Of a stretch of 64,000 nucleotides of DNA, positions 36,891 through 45,576 are shown piece after piece. The DNA is from Saprospiraceae bacterium (GTDB lineage: Bacteria; Bacteroidota; Bacteroidia; Chitinophagales; Saprospiraceae): positions 107,035 through 171,034 of the forward strand of contig JAJCYH010000016.1 in NCBI GenBank assembly GCA_029262995.1, read 5' to 3'. The translations under genes were made by a program, and so were the position numbers. The stretch's first letter is position 1. Each line of letters opens with the position of its first letter. The notes under the pieces are model-generated. The model had not been told where the DNA came from, ran no database searches, and worked only from the letters and a program-made list of their open reading frames with translations.

Positions 36891-37273
36891 AGCTGGGAAG
36901 AACTAAAGCGAAAACTCAAGCGAGTAACCAAGAAGACGTGACAATTGGGGTTGAATCACGCCAAAGCAAGGCAGTTTTGCTACTCTCGATTAGGAGGATG
37001 GCGAATTGCTTGCAGCCCAATAATGGGGACAACGGTGACAGAGCTAAACTCCAAATGAGAGGCTATCAATCCTTCAGTAGTTATTATCACAAGGTAAGAA
37101 GTAAAAGATATAGTTGTTTTACGAATCGCCGTAGCGCCTATGCTGAAGCTTTGGCGTAAGCATATACAGCCTGTCCCGCTGAGCGGGAAGGTCCGTGCGT
37201 ACGGTGGTCATACCTTTCAGCAGATAAATGTGAGAGGCCTGAGGTAGTTAACATTGACTACCTCACTCTACTC
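36891..37273 (+). mobile_element. Group II intron 3' relic with maturase remnant
   Basis: Translation gives maturase C-terminal pieces in two frames: SWEELKRKLKRV, then after an in-frame stop QLGLNHAKARQFCYSRLGGW, RIACSPIMGTTVTE, and after a frameshift MRGYQSFSSYYHK. This matches the end of group II intron-encoded reverse transcriptases. Downstream, CCGTGCGTACGG (37193-37204) followed by TGGT and a hairpin TGAGGTAGT/ACTACCTCA (37240-37265) preceded by GTGAGAGG correspond to domain V and VI-like structures. The 5' intron and the reverse-transcriptase domain are absent. An AAGCTT palindrome near 37145 interrupts it. Confidence 0.65.
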
Positions 37274-37421
37274 CTTTAGCTTTGTGCAGGGTAAGTTAGA
37301 CAAATAATATTTGTTTTAATGATGTTGAAAAGAGGGGGTCTGGGGGAGACTAATAACTTTGTATTTTGTTAATAACTTAAACTAAATCAACACCAGTAGT
37401 GGCAAATTATCGTCTACTCGA

Positions 37422-39212
37422 TTATGTAGCGTCATTTTGATTTGCTATTTCAACTATGTTTTGTAAAATAGAAAGTGTTTGATCGTAATGAGAGTTTTTT
37501 GTCTTTATAAACTTTATCAGGAAATTATTCTGTAATGTAAAAATAGTGTCCGAGTCATCTTTGCCATACAATGTTAATGATAGTAGTCTGAATTTTTCCT
37601 TAAAATCTTGTTCAGAATTAATGGAGTCCTTTATATCTTGTTCACCATGTAAATCTAATAGGGCATTAGAATAAGATTCATCCCATATCATTTCTTCTGG
37701 AGTTTTAGTTGGGAAATAGAATGTACTTTTTAGTAAGAAATCTAAATAAGCCTTTTGTAAATCTATTTTTTGATCTGCTCTACCTTCTCCATTTCCGTCA
37801 ACTCTAAATTTAATATTTTGTCCAGTTATTTCCTTGATAGATTGATCTAACTTAGAGTCATTTATTTCATTTGCAGATAAACCTCTCCAATCTATTGGTT
37901 GGCTGTTTTTTTGATCTCCATCAAATATTACAAAATCATTAGGGTTTTCATTGCGTGACAAGTGAGGTATTATTTGATTAGTAATTACTTCTGCACCACC
38001 TGCATGATATTCCACATTAAATAAGCTAGATGTTGCCTCTCCTAATTCATCAAGAAGTGATTCAATTGTAATTTTTGCTAGGCGATCTTCAACGTATATA
38101 GGTCTTTTATGAACTTCATATTGAATATGAAAAAATGCTTGTTCTGGATATAAGTTTTCTTGTACAGAGAATTTGTTATTGTCAGGATTTAAATAAAATA
38201 CTTTCACTGCCTCTTTAGGTAAACCGAGTATTAAAGATGGAGAATGTGTGTTTAATACTATTTGATGTTTTTTTAGTTTTATTTGTTCTAATAAAAACCT
38301 TTGTAATCTTACTTGTGCTCCAGGGTGTAAACTAACTTCAGGTTCATCAAGAAGGATTAATGAATATTTTTTTGCATTCATCACTTCTGTAACAAGTCTT
38401 ACTACAGCAACTTCACCACTCCCTGCAAAGGCTTCTGAGTAATTTGCAAATGAAGATCTTAAATAAACCGAATATCCTTGATTTCTAAAAAGAGAATGAT
38501 TTATTAATTTTCCTTCTACATATGATCTTCCTAGGATAAATGAAATTTGTTTTAGTTCATTTTGACTGAGAATTTTTAACGGATCATTTTGAGGCTTTGG
38601 CGGATTGCCAGATAATTGAATTGTCTTAGTACCGTCTAATAATTTCTTTAGTTTTCTTGATTGTAATCTTATATATTCTTGTCTATTTTTCGATTTATTT
38701 TTTTTTACGTTTCCAAAGTAAAAAAATTGATCAAACGCGCTCAATTCAGACCTGAAGTCTAAGTATAGGGTATTCTTCTTTATTGGTTTGTTTCTTGAAC
38801 CACCAAGCAGTTTCATCCCATAGTCTTTAATTGGTCTACTTGTTTCCCAATAATTAGGGTCATCATCTCTTTTTATTCTAGTCTTGACAACTTGTTTTTC
38901 ATTTCCATTCTGGTCTTTAAATGAATACCAAAAAGCATGTCTTCTCTTTTTATGACCAAAGTATTCAATAGGATCTATTTTAGTATCAAACCAAAAATTG
39001 TATGGTGTATTTCCTTCTGGCATTCCCCACAAAGCGTGTAAAGCTGAACTCTTACCACAGCCATTCTGACCAGTAAAAACTGTTAATGGAAATTCGAAAT
39101 TTATTCTTGTATCTAAGTCTATATTTCTGTAAAACGGGAATTGAATAAAGTCAATGTATTTTTTTATCCCTCCAGATATCTTTATTGATTGTATAGTATT
39201 AATTAGACTCAT
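37422..39212 (-). CDS. ABC-type ATPase with TOPRIM-like domain (OLD-family-like nuclease)
   Basis: A 596-residue protein combining an ABC/SMC-type ATPase and a TOPRIM-like domain. The ATPase has Walker A GQNGCGKSS (48-56), a signature-like FAGSGE (about 262-267), Walker B SLILLDEPEVSLHPG (about 284-298) and the H-loop LNTHSP (320-325). The TOPRIM part has the conserved acidic VED (Glu375) and the DGD triad (431-433, DFVIFDGD), which would bind metal for DNA cleavage. This architecture is that of OLD nucleases, including GajA of Gabija. It overlaps the methyltransferase gene by 14 bases, so the two are translationally coupled. DNA cleavage is inferred. Confidence 0.85.
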   Translation of the reverse strand: MSLINTIQSIKISGGIKKYIDFIQFPFYRNIDLDTRINFEFPLTVFTGQNGCGKSSALHALWGMPEGNTPYNFWFDTKIDPIEYFGHKKRRHAFWYSFKDQNGNEKQVVKTRIKRDDDPNYWETSRPIKDYGMKLLGGSRNKPIKKNTLYLDFRSELSAFDQFFYFGNVKKNKSKNRQEYIRLQSRKLKKLLDGTKTIQLSGNPPKPQNDPLKILSQNELKQISFILGRSYVEGKLINHSLFRNQGYSVYLRSSFANYSEAFAGSGEVAVVRLVTEVMNAKKYSLILLDEPEVSLHPGAQVRLQRFLLEQIKLKKHQIVLNTHSPSLILGLPKEAVKVFYLNPDNNKFSVQENLYPEQAFFHIQYEVHKRPIYVEDRLAKITIESLLDELGEATSSLFNVEYHAGGAEVITNQIIPHLSRNENPNDFVIFDGDQKNSQPIDWRGLSANEINDSKLDQSIKEITGQNIKFRVDGNGEGRADQKIDLQKAYLDFLLKSTFYFPTKTPEEMIWDESYSNALLDLHGEQDIKDSINSEQDFKEKFRLLSLTLYGKDDSDTIFTLQNNFLIKFIKTKNSHYDQTLSILQNIVEIANQNDAT

Positions 39213-40254
39213 GAATTAGATATAATGACTTCCCAATAGCCTTTGCGTATTTTGGTGGAACCGCATTGCCTATTATCCTAGCAGTTGTGGATATGCTTGA
39301 AGTTTTAAAAATAAATGATTTAGGGAAAGTTTGTATTGAAGCTCCTTCTCGTAATGAAATCGCACGATCTTCTTCTGGATGAACAAATTTACCTGAAGTT
39401 ACATTGAAAAATTTAGTTGTAATTGTTGGAGAGATTTTTTCCCAAGACATTCTTCCATATGTATCAGTAAAAGATTTATCCTTTCCTTTGAAGCAATTTA
39501 GTTGAAGATCTTTGTCTGATGAAAAATCAAATCTAGTTCCACCATTTTTCTTCACTTGTTGTATCCTTCTTAAGTTTAATTCACTTAATCCTGCTACAGT
39601 ATGCATGAATTTTGACTTATCCCTGTGCCCAGCATTTACTTTTGGGAAACCATTTCTTACACCTATGACATTTTTTAGAACTGGTATTTTTTTTACCTTT
39701 TTAGGTAAAACAATTTTGTCTGTTAATCTTGAAGCAATTAGTGTAAACCTTTTCCTGCTTTGTGGAACTCCATATTCACTAACATTGTGGATATTTGCGT
39801 TAACAGCAAAGTTCTTTTCCTCTAGTTTCTTTATGAAATTTGAAAGTTTACTCTTTGTCATATTTTTGTATATCCCAGGCACATTTTCAACAATTACATA
39901 CCCCGGATTAAAATACTCTACAAATCGTTGAAATTCAACGAGTAGATTTTTTGTGCTTTTAGATTTTGATTTATCTGTTCTTATATTTGACCAATATTGA
40001 CAAGGGGTGCAGCCTATTAAAACCAAATTATTGTCATTTCTTTTAATATTTGGGAATAGACCTTCTAATTCTTCAGGTTTTAACCCAAAAATATCTTTAT
40101 GTAAAAATTTAGCGCCTTTAATGTTAGTCTCATAAGTTTCCTTGCAAGAGATATCATTATCTATTCCAGCAACGATTTTTAATCCTGCTTTTTGCATGCC
40201 AAGGCTCATACCCCCTCCCGAGCAAAAGAAATCTATGACTTTTAGTGTTTTCAT
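39199..40254 (-). CDS. DNA (cytosine-5) methyltransferase
   Basis: A 351-residue C5 methyltransferase. Motif I is VIDFFCSGGGMSLGM (6-20). Motif IV is GCTPCQYWS with catalytic Cys85; PCQYW is a slightly unusual variant of PCQxFS. Motif VI is ENV (123-125), motif VIII QSRKRF (165-170), motif IX RAISLREGASIQTFP (297-311) and motif X IGNAVPP (328-334). A normal-sized target-recognition region lies at about 175-265. It is first in a two-gene unit with an OLD-like ATPase. Sequence specificity is unknown; it may protect host DNA from its partner. Confidence 0.95.
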   Translation of the reverse strand: MKTLKVIDFFCSGGGMSLGMQKAGLKIVAGIDNDISCKETYETNIKGAKFLHKDIFGLKPEELEGLFPNIKRNDNNLVLIGCTPCQYWSNIRTDKSKSKSTKNLLVEFQRFVEYFNPGYVIVENVPGIYKNMTKSKLSNFIKKLEEKNFAVNANIHNVSEYGVPQSRKRFTLIASRLTDKIVLPKKVKKIPVLKNVIGVRNGFPKVNAGHRDKSKFMHTVAGLSELNLRRIQQVKKNGGTRFDFSSDKDLQLNCFKGKDKSFTDTYGRMSWEKISPTITTKFFNVTSGKFVHPEEDRAISLREGASIQTFPKSFIFKTSSISTTARIIGNAVPPKYAKAIGKSLYLIHESN

Positions 40255-40419
40255 TTAATTATGTCTAAAGATATTGTTTATTTTTTGATGCTACATAACT
40301 CGTTTATTCCCCTATTAAATTAGTAAAATATCCCCATTAAGTAGGTAATGAATAGAATATGTACAAGACTTAGTATTGTCTTGATTGACGCCGAAATTAT
40401 AAATTACAATTAAAATAAA

Positions 40420-41646
40420 TTAAACTCTCTTCATCATCTTTATTGTAAACCCAGCAAGCAAAATTATTATTAAGGTCATTACGACCCATAACCATTTCTT
40501 ATCATTGAAAAGAGGACTTGACTTTGATAATTCTGGCTGTAGTATAATTTGTTCTTCTCCTAGTTCTAATGTGAATAAAGTATCTGGAATCTTATCGACA
40601 AATTGTTTGATATCGTAATTTGCCTTTTTAGTCCCTTGATTGCCATAAGTTAAATAGTATGCCGCAGGCTCATTAAAACGAGCAATAATTTCATGGACAT
40701 AAGCTTTAGCTTCAATTGAACCTATCGATAAAGACTGATTATCCTGGTTGTGAATAATCAACCTTAATTTTTGAAGAATGGTGCTTTCAAATTGAAAAAT
40801 GTTTTCTTTATTGGAATTCAGAATTTCAGTAGATAATACTTTGTAATTGTATTTCCAGCCCTTCTCGGTTTCTATGCTATCCGAAATGTACTTTATGGTT
40901 ATTGGTCTGTAATAGTCAATAGCCGTATCTATATTTAATTTGATTGAACTGACAGGAAGTGGGAATTGTAAATCAATGTCAATTTCCGTTTGTTTTAATT
41001 TCTTATTTTCTATTGAGTTCCAATTCTTAACCGGGTAATTTTTATATTTTCCTTCAATCGTTTCTTGTTGCTTAATACTTACATGGCTCAGTTCAGGGGA
41101 TTCTTTTGCGTTTATCAATAATCTGTAATAAACATATGTTGATTCAGGGAAGGTTAATTTGGTAAATTGAAAATCAGTATCATTGTTTTTAATGGATAGA
41201 ATACGATAATCTTTAATAATGGTAAACCATTTTTGTTGATCCAAGCTACCTTCTAGTTTAATCTGCCAGTTGAAGTTTTTTCGATTAAAGGCCAACTTGA
41301 TTTGATTGATAGTTTCTTTTGTCAGAACTTCAAAGGTATAATAGTAGCCTTCTGCAGCATGAGAACTATTGATGGTTTTAAAGTCAATAATTCTAGTAGA
41401 TTCTTTTTCAGAAACAATATTGAGAAGGTAGGGAGATTCTATTGTATCGCCCTTTGTTGTTATACCAAAAATTCTTATGTCGTATAAATTTTGCGAAAGC
41501 TTGAAAAAAATATCATCTGGCATTTCTATTTTATACCATTGATCAGAAATTCCAATTAACTCTCGTTTATAGTTGTACTGCTCCATTTGCGCAAAGCAAA
41601 CATTGCATATAAGCAATAGAAGAAAAATACAGACATTAGACCTCAT
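40420..41646 (-). CDS. DUF3999 family secreted protein
   Basis: About 408 residues from the ATG at 41646 (MRSNVCIFLLLLICNVCFAQ, signal peptide); in-frame Met codons at 41652 and 41658 are alternatives. A long beta-rich exported domain with DIRIFGITTKGDTIESPYLL ends in a membrane helix (WLWVVMTLIIILLAGFTI). This matches DUF3999. It overlaps the end of the DUF2339 gene, so the two are an operon. Confidence 0.75.
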   Translation of the reverse strand: MRSNVCIFLLLLICNVCFAQMEQYNYKRELIGISDQWYKIEMPDDIFFKLSQNLYDIRIFGITTKGDTIESPYLLNIVSEKESTRIIDFKTINSSHAAEGYYYTFEVLTKETINQIKLAFNRKNFNWQIKLEGSLDQQKWFTIIKDYRILSIKNNDTDFQFTKLTFPESTYVYYRLLINAKESPELSHVSIKQQETIEGKYKNYPVKNWNSIENKKLKQTEIDIDLQFPLPVSSIKLNIDTAIDYYRPITIKYISDSIETEKGWKYNYKVLSTEILNSNKENIFQFESTILQKLRLIIHNQDNQSLSIGSIEAKAYVHEIIARFNEPAAYYLTYGNQGTKKANYDIKQFVDKIPDTLFTLELGEEQIILQPELSKSSPLFNDKKWLWVVMTLIIILLAGFTIKMMKRV

Positions 41647-43996
41647 GTTCATCGGCAATTGAAAGTTTGTATTTGTTATACAAAAATGAAATAATCAATA
41701 GCAATACGCCCAAGGATACAAAAACAATAGTTTTTGCAATTGTATCAAGGTGAGAGATGTCGTAGAAGAAAAGTTTGATCAAAGTGATTCCAAAAAGTAC
41801 AATGGCTCCAATTCTTAAATGCTTTTTCTTTTTCCAAATTCCCAATCCTATCAAGAACAAGGCATAAATTCCCCATAGAATGCTTAAGCCAAGTTTATCT
41901 GATTGATTAGATTCGGCAATGCCCATCCAGTTCATTAACTCGCTGCTAGAAACAAATAAAATAGAAGTATACATCAGTATATCAAAGGCTACAGTAAGGT
42001 TTCGGAGCATAAACTTTTGACGTGAGTATAGATAACAATTAAACATCGCTAAAACAAGAAAAGATATTGATATATATCTAATGTAAATGTGGAGTAAATC
42101 TCTGGTATAATATTCTGCTAGATTTTGTTCTAAATAACTTTCTCTTAATTCACCAAGAATAAATAGCCCTTGTGTTATAAAAGCAAGGATTGCTAGGGTA
42201 CTCAAACCAAGATTTACGAATCCCAGCTGTTGGTTTTTGAACTTTTTAATATTAGCGAAGGATAAAATTGAAACAAAAAATAAAGAGTAATTTATAAGCC
42301 ATAGGGTTTTAAATCTAATCAAATCATAATTGCTATGCCTGGTTGGATAAGATTGATCTTCTGTAGTAACGGAAAGTGAAGAGTCTATATATAATTGATT
42401 CCAGTAATTTTCTATTTCCACATAAAAAGAATAATAAATCGCAAACAGTAAAATTGATGGAATTGCTATAGATACAACTTTTGAAAGGTCATTTCTAGAA
42501 TCTATTGCAGGCGTGTAAAGCTTCTTTTGATTTACAATATTAATAAAAGCAAAGGCAGCAATAAACAGCATAGAGGTAAGGAAATTAATATTTATAAAAG
42601 GTGTTATTCTTGATCCAATAATTTCAGGGTTGTAATTATTATAAGCTGTAGTCCAGTCTTGATGTATACTAAAGAAGGCTAGAAACATTAAAGCATACGA
42701 TAGGATTTCATAGAAGGAAATGGATTTTGTTCTTCCAATCCAGAAAAGCAATGCAGCTTCTCCTGCCCACAATAAGCTTACCCAGTTCCCATCAAGCTCA
42801 ACCGGAATGGCAATAGTAATGAATACGAGAACAAGTCCAGAAACCAAATAAAATAAGTTTTTATCTGCTAGCTTCTGTTTGTAAATTATTGCACTGATGA
42901 TAAAATGAACTATGGCATTGGTAAGAGTAAAGAGACCTAACAAATTGCTACTTGGTTCATGATTATTCAATAGGGCGTAGCCAAGACCATAAAAAATAAA
43001 TGAGTTTGACAGAATCAATAGGATGTCTGTAATTTTGAATTTCTCTTTTTGAAGCAGTTTATAAGAAAGGAAGGTAATGTAGAATATCACAAAGAATATC
43101 GACAGAAAGATTAGGGCCAGAGTAAAATGCTCTTTGGTTTGATAGTTTATAAAATACCATGAAAAATATACAAGCCATGTTAAGGCAAAGGAAGAATAGT
43201 ATAGTGGTTTCCAGTATTTTTTAAAGGCTATGACAAGTATTCCAATATTGATAATTGCCATATAGCTAAAAAGAATTTGCATATTACCAGAACCGTCACT
43301 AAGTAGAAAAGGAACGGCATATGCGCCTACTAATCCAATGTGAGCAATGCTCTGTTTGTTGTAGTTCAGTGCGGCCACTACAGTAAAAGAGGTGAATAAT
43401 ACCATAAGGACAAACGTAAGTAATTGAGGAATGAGGTCATAGAAACTATAGGCGGAATAAGTAATAAAATACATAATGGCAACGGCACCACTTACAAGAA
43501 CAGCACTGTAGTTTTTGTAATTGTTTTTTAATTTGATACCAATAGCAAGAAGCACTATCCCCGTTAAGTAGCCTAATATTATTCTTGTTAATGGACTAAT
43601 TAAGTCATGATCAATAGAATATTTCGCCCCGATACCAACACCAATTATAGTAATTGCAATTCCAATCTTATTAATGATATTTTCCCCAATAAATTTTTCA
43701 AAATCAATATTAATTCTTGGACGAGATTTGGTCTTCAGAGCAGTATAACGAATTGATTCGTTTTCCATTGAAAACTTGCTTGAAACCTGCTCTTGTTCTT
43801 TGTCAATACGGAAATTGTTTTGCTGAGTTTCAGATTGTATTTCAAGACTATCAGATGGGTTTTCTTCTCCAGGGTTTTTTAATCTTATTAGTTCAATTCT
43901 TAATTTAATGATCTCTTTTGCAAAGTCGTCCTGCCTACTGGAAAGCCTATCCAACTTCTTTTGCAGTTTGTTGATTTTATCTTGATTGTTAAACAT
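41636..43996 (-). CDS. DUF2339 multi-spanning membrane protein
   Basis: A 786-residue protein with a short N-terminal coiled segment, a FEKFIGENIINKIGIAITIIG entry typical of DUF2339, and roughly 20 predicted hydrophobic helices. DUF2339 and DUF3999 genes are commonly adjacent in Gram-negative bacteria; their role in the envelope is not known. The downstream DUF3999 start overlaps its stop. Confidence 0.8.
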   Translation of the reverse strand: MFNNQDKINKLQKKLDRLSSRQDDFAKEIIKLRIELIRLKNPGEENPSDSLEIQSETQQNNFRIDKEQEQVSSKFSMENESIRYTALKTKSRPRINIDFEKFIGENIINKIGIAITIIGVGIGAKYSIDHDLISPLTRIILGYLTGIVLLAIGIKLKNNYKNYSAVLVSGAVAIMYFITYSAYSFYDLIPQLLTFVLMVLFTSFTVVAALNYNKQSIAHIGLVGAYAVPFLLSDGSGNMQILFSYMAIINIGILVIAFKKYWKPLYYSSFALTWLVYFSWYFINYQTKEHFTLALIFLSIFFVIFYITFLSYKLLQKEKFKITDILLILSNSFIFYGLGYALLNNHEPSSNLLGLFTLTNAIVHFIISAIIYKQKLADKNLFYLVSGLVLVFITIAIPVELDGNWVSLLWAGEAALLFWIGRTKSISFYEILSYALMFLAFFSIHQDWTTAYNNYNPEIIGSRITPFININFLTSMLFIAAFAFINIVNQKKLYTPAIDSRNDLSKVVSIAIPSILLFAIYYSFYVEIENYWNQLYIDSSLSVTTEDQSYPTRHSNYDLIRFKTLWLINYSLFFVSILSFANIKKFKNQQLGFVNLGLSTLAILAFITQGLFILGELRESYLEQNLAEYYTRDLLHIYIRYISISFLVLAMFNCYLYSRQKFMLRNLTVAFDILMYTSILFVSSSELMNWMGIAESNQSDKLGLSILWGIYALFLIGLGIWKKKKHLRIGAIVLFGITLIKLFFYDISHLDTIAKTIVFVSLGVLLLIISFLYNKYKLSIADEHEV

Positions 43997-44002
43997 CTTG
44001 AT

Positions 44003-44440
44003 TCATTGTTTGACTAAGTGATCATTTCTGTTCAAAAGATAGTGAAATTCCTTTGGACCTCCTAGGCAATCTATATGAAAATGTGTTACAACAATTCCTA
44101 TGGTTTTGCATTTCAAACTATTCTCTATCCATTCTATTAATTCTTTTGAGATGCTATCAGTTGTTGGCGTGTCGACAATTAGTGCCTCTCCATTATTAAT
44201 GACAAACATACCGTTACACCCAACTCTGCCATACTTTTCAGTAGACAAATAGGAAATATGTCTAAAAGTGCTATTGCTTAGCTGTTCTACTTTTAAACTA
44301 CTGCTGTCGTAGGTGTATTGTGATGTATTTGAGTCACAACTTGAAAACGTTAGTAGATATAGTGTGGGTATAATGTATTTTAGAATCAAGGTAAGTTTGT
44401 CTCTTAGTAATGTTGTTTTTATTCTAATTACAAGATACAT
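44003..44440 (-). pseudogene. Truncated subclass B1-like metallo-beta-lactamase
   Basis: Lipoprotein signal (LLTFSSCDS) and an N-terminal half resembling B1 metallo-beta-lactamases, including VTHFHIDCLGG, with the HxHxD metal ligands. The protein stops about 15 residues later at 145, whereas family members have about 230 residues and further zinc ligands (a Cys and two His). The DUF2339 start lies 7 bases after its stop, so the C-terminal half is missing. It cannot be an active enzyme as is. Confidence 0.75.
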
Positions 44441-44496
44441 ATTAAGTAATTCATAGCTCTTTTAATTAGCTAAATATCTTATTCTTTCTATGATTT

Positions 44497-45576
44497 TTAC
44501 AGTTGGTCATTGCTTGTATTTTCTGTAGTGGCTTTATTCAATTCTCTCAACACAATAAAAGCTCCAATGATGGCAGGAATGAAAACCAAAAAACTTCTTT
44601 GTAGCAAGGTAAATGTCCCGATAAAGTCAGCATTAATTACACCAGCCATTAAGCCTGCGATACTTATCTCTGCAATACCACTTCCTCCTGGGCTTGGCGC
44701 AAAGTATAGCAATAGATAGATGATAGCTTGTATAGCCATAATTACCACCATGTCTCCTTCTGCATTGATGGCAAGTACAATTATATAAGCAATAAAATAT
44801 TTATTTAGATAAAGTAAGATCGTCAATAAAAAACTCCATACCATTAGCAACGGGTTGTCAATCAGAATAGACTTGCACTTGTCCCTGTAATCCACCATTC
44901 CTGTTTTTGCTTTGTTTCCAAATTTTTTCAGTTTGCTGCTCCAGTTTTTATTTAATCGTCCAATCCAAAATGACAACTTTTGAATTATAGTACCAATAAC
45001 TTGAGGGAAGAATAGAGCGACAAGGACTACTACCATTAAAGTAGTAAATACGCTGAAACCAAATTTGGCCAAATAAGAGATAAAGCCTTCTGGAATTTTA
45101 TCTTTTAAGATATAATATGCTATTAGACCAGAGATAGGAAAGTATACAATGGTAGAAATCCAGTTTAAAAACGAAATCGTAATGGAGTTGGAAAGAGTGA
45201 TCCCGTTTTTATAAAAAACATATAACTGAGCCAAGCCACCACCAGATTGAGAAGGAGTGACAGCACCCATAAAAATGTTGGCCAGATTAGCTTTGAAACT
45301 GATCCATTGAGACTTACCCGGATGAAGCTTTCTTACAAAAACATGATTTCTCCAAGCCCCAAGATAAAGGTCAAGAAATAGAAGAAATAAGGTAAGCAGA
45401 AAGTAATGCAACTTAACCTTGCTCCATACTTCAAGTGTCTTACCGGTATTGGTATATATGAAGATACCTACCATAGTTAATATGGTAATCGAAAGAAAAT
45501 AGATGATGCCTTTCTTTATCGTTGTATTGTTAAAGACCTTTTGAGTACTTAAGTTTTTTTCAGAATTATTGTCCAT
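44497..45576 (-). CDS. LPG_synthase_TM / flippase-like membrane protein
   Basis: A 359-residue membrane protein with about eight helices and the family motifs FMGAVTPSQSGGGLAQLYVF and YFAPSPGGSGIAEISIAGL. It is a second paralogue of the protein at 4500-5558. Its start overlaps the end of the phosphodiesterase gene by 11 bases, suggesting that the two act in one lipid or envelope pathway. Confidence 0.85.
   Translation of the reverse strand: MDNNSEKNLSTQKVFNNTTIKKGIIYFLSITILTMVGIFIYTNTGKTLEVWSKVKLHYFLLTLFLLFLDLYLGAWRNHVFVRKLHPGKSQWISFKANLANIFMGAVTPSQSGGGLAQLYVFYKNGITLSNSITISFLNWISTIVYFPISGLIAYYILKDKIPEGFISYLAKFGFSVFTTLMVVVLVALFFPQVIGTIIQKLSFWIGRLNKNWSSKLKKFGNKAKTGMVDYRDKCKSILIDNPLLMVWSFLLTILLYLNKYFIAYIIVLAINAEGDMVVIMAIQAIIYLLLYFAPSPGGSGIAEISIAGLMAGVINADFIGTFTLLQRSFLVFIPAIIGAFIVLRELNKATTENTSNDQL

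Noticed and set aside
36938..37159. Plus-strand 73-codon frame
   Set aside because: It is part of the decayed group II intron maturase and palindromic repeat.
39512..39931. Plus-strand 139-codon frame
   Set aside because: Antisense to the methyltransferase motifs; no evidence of its own.
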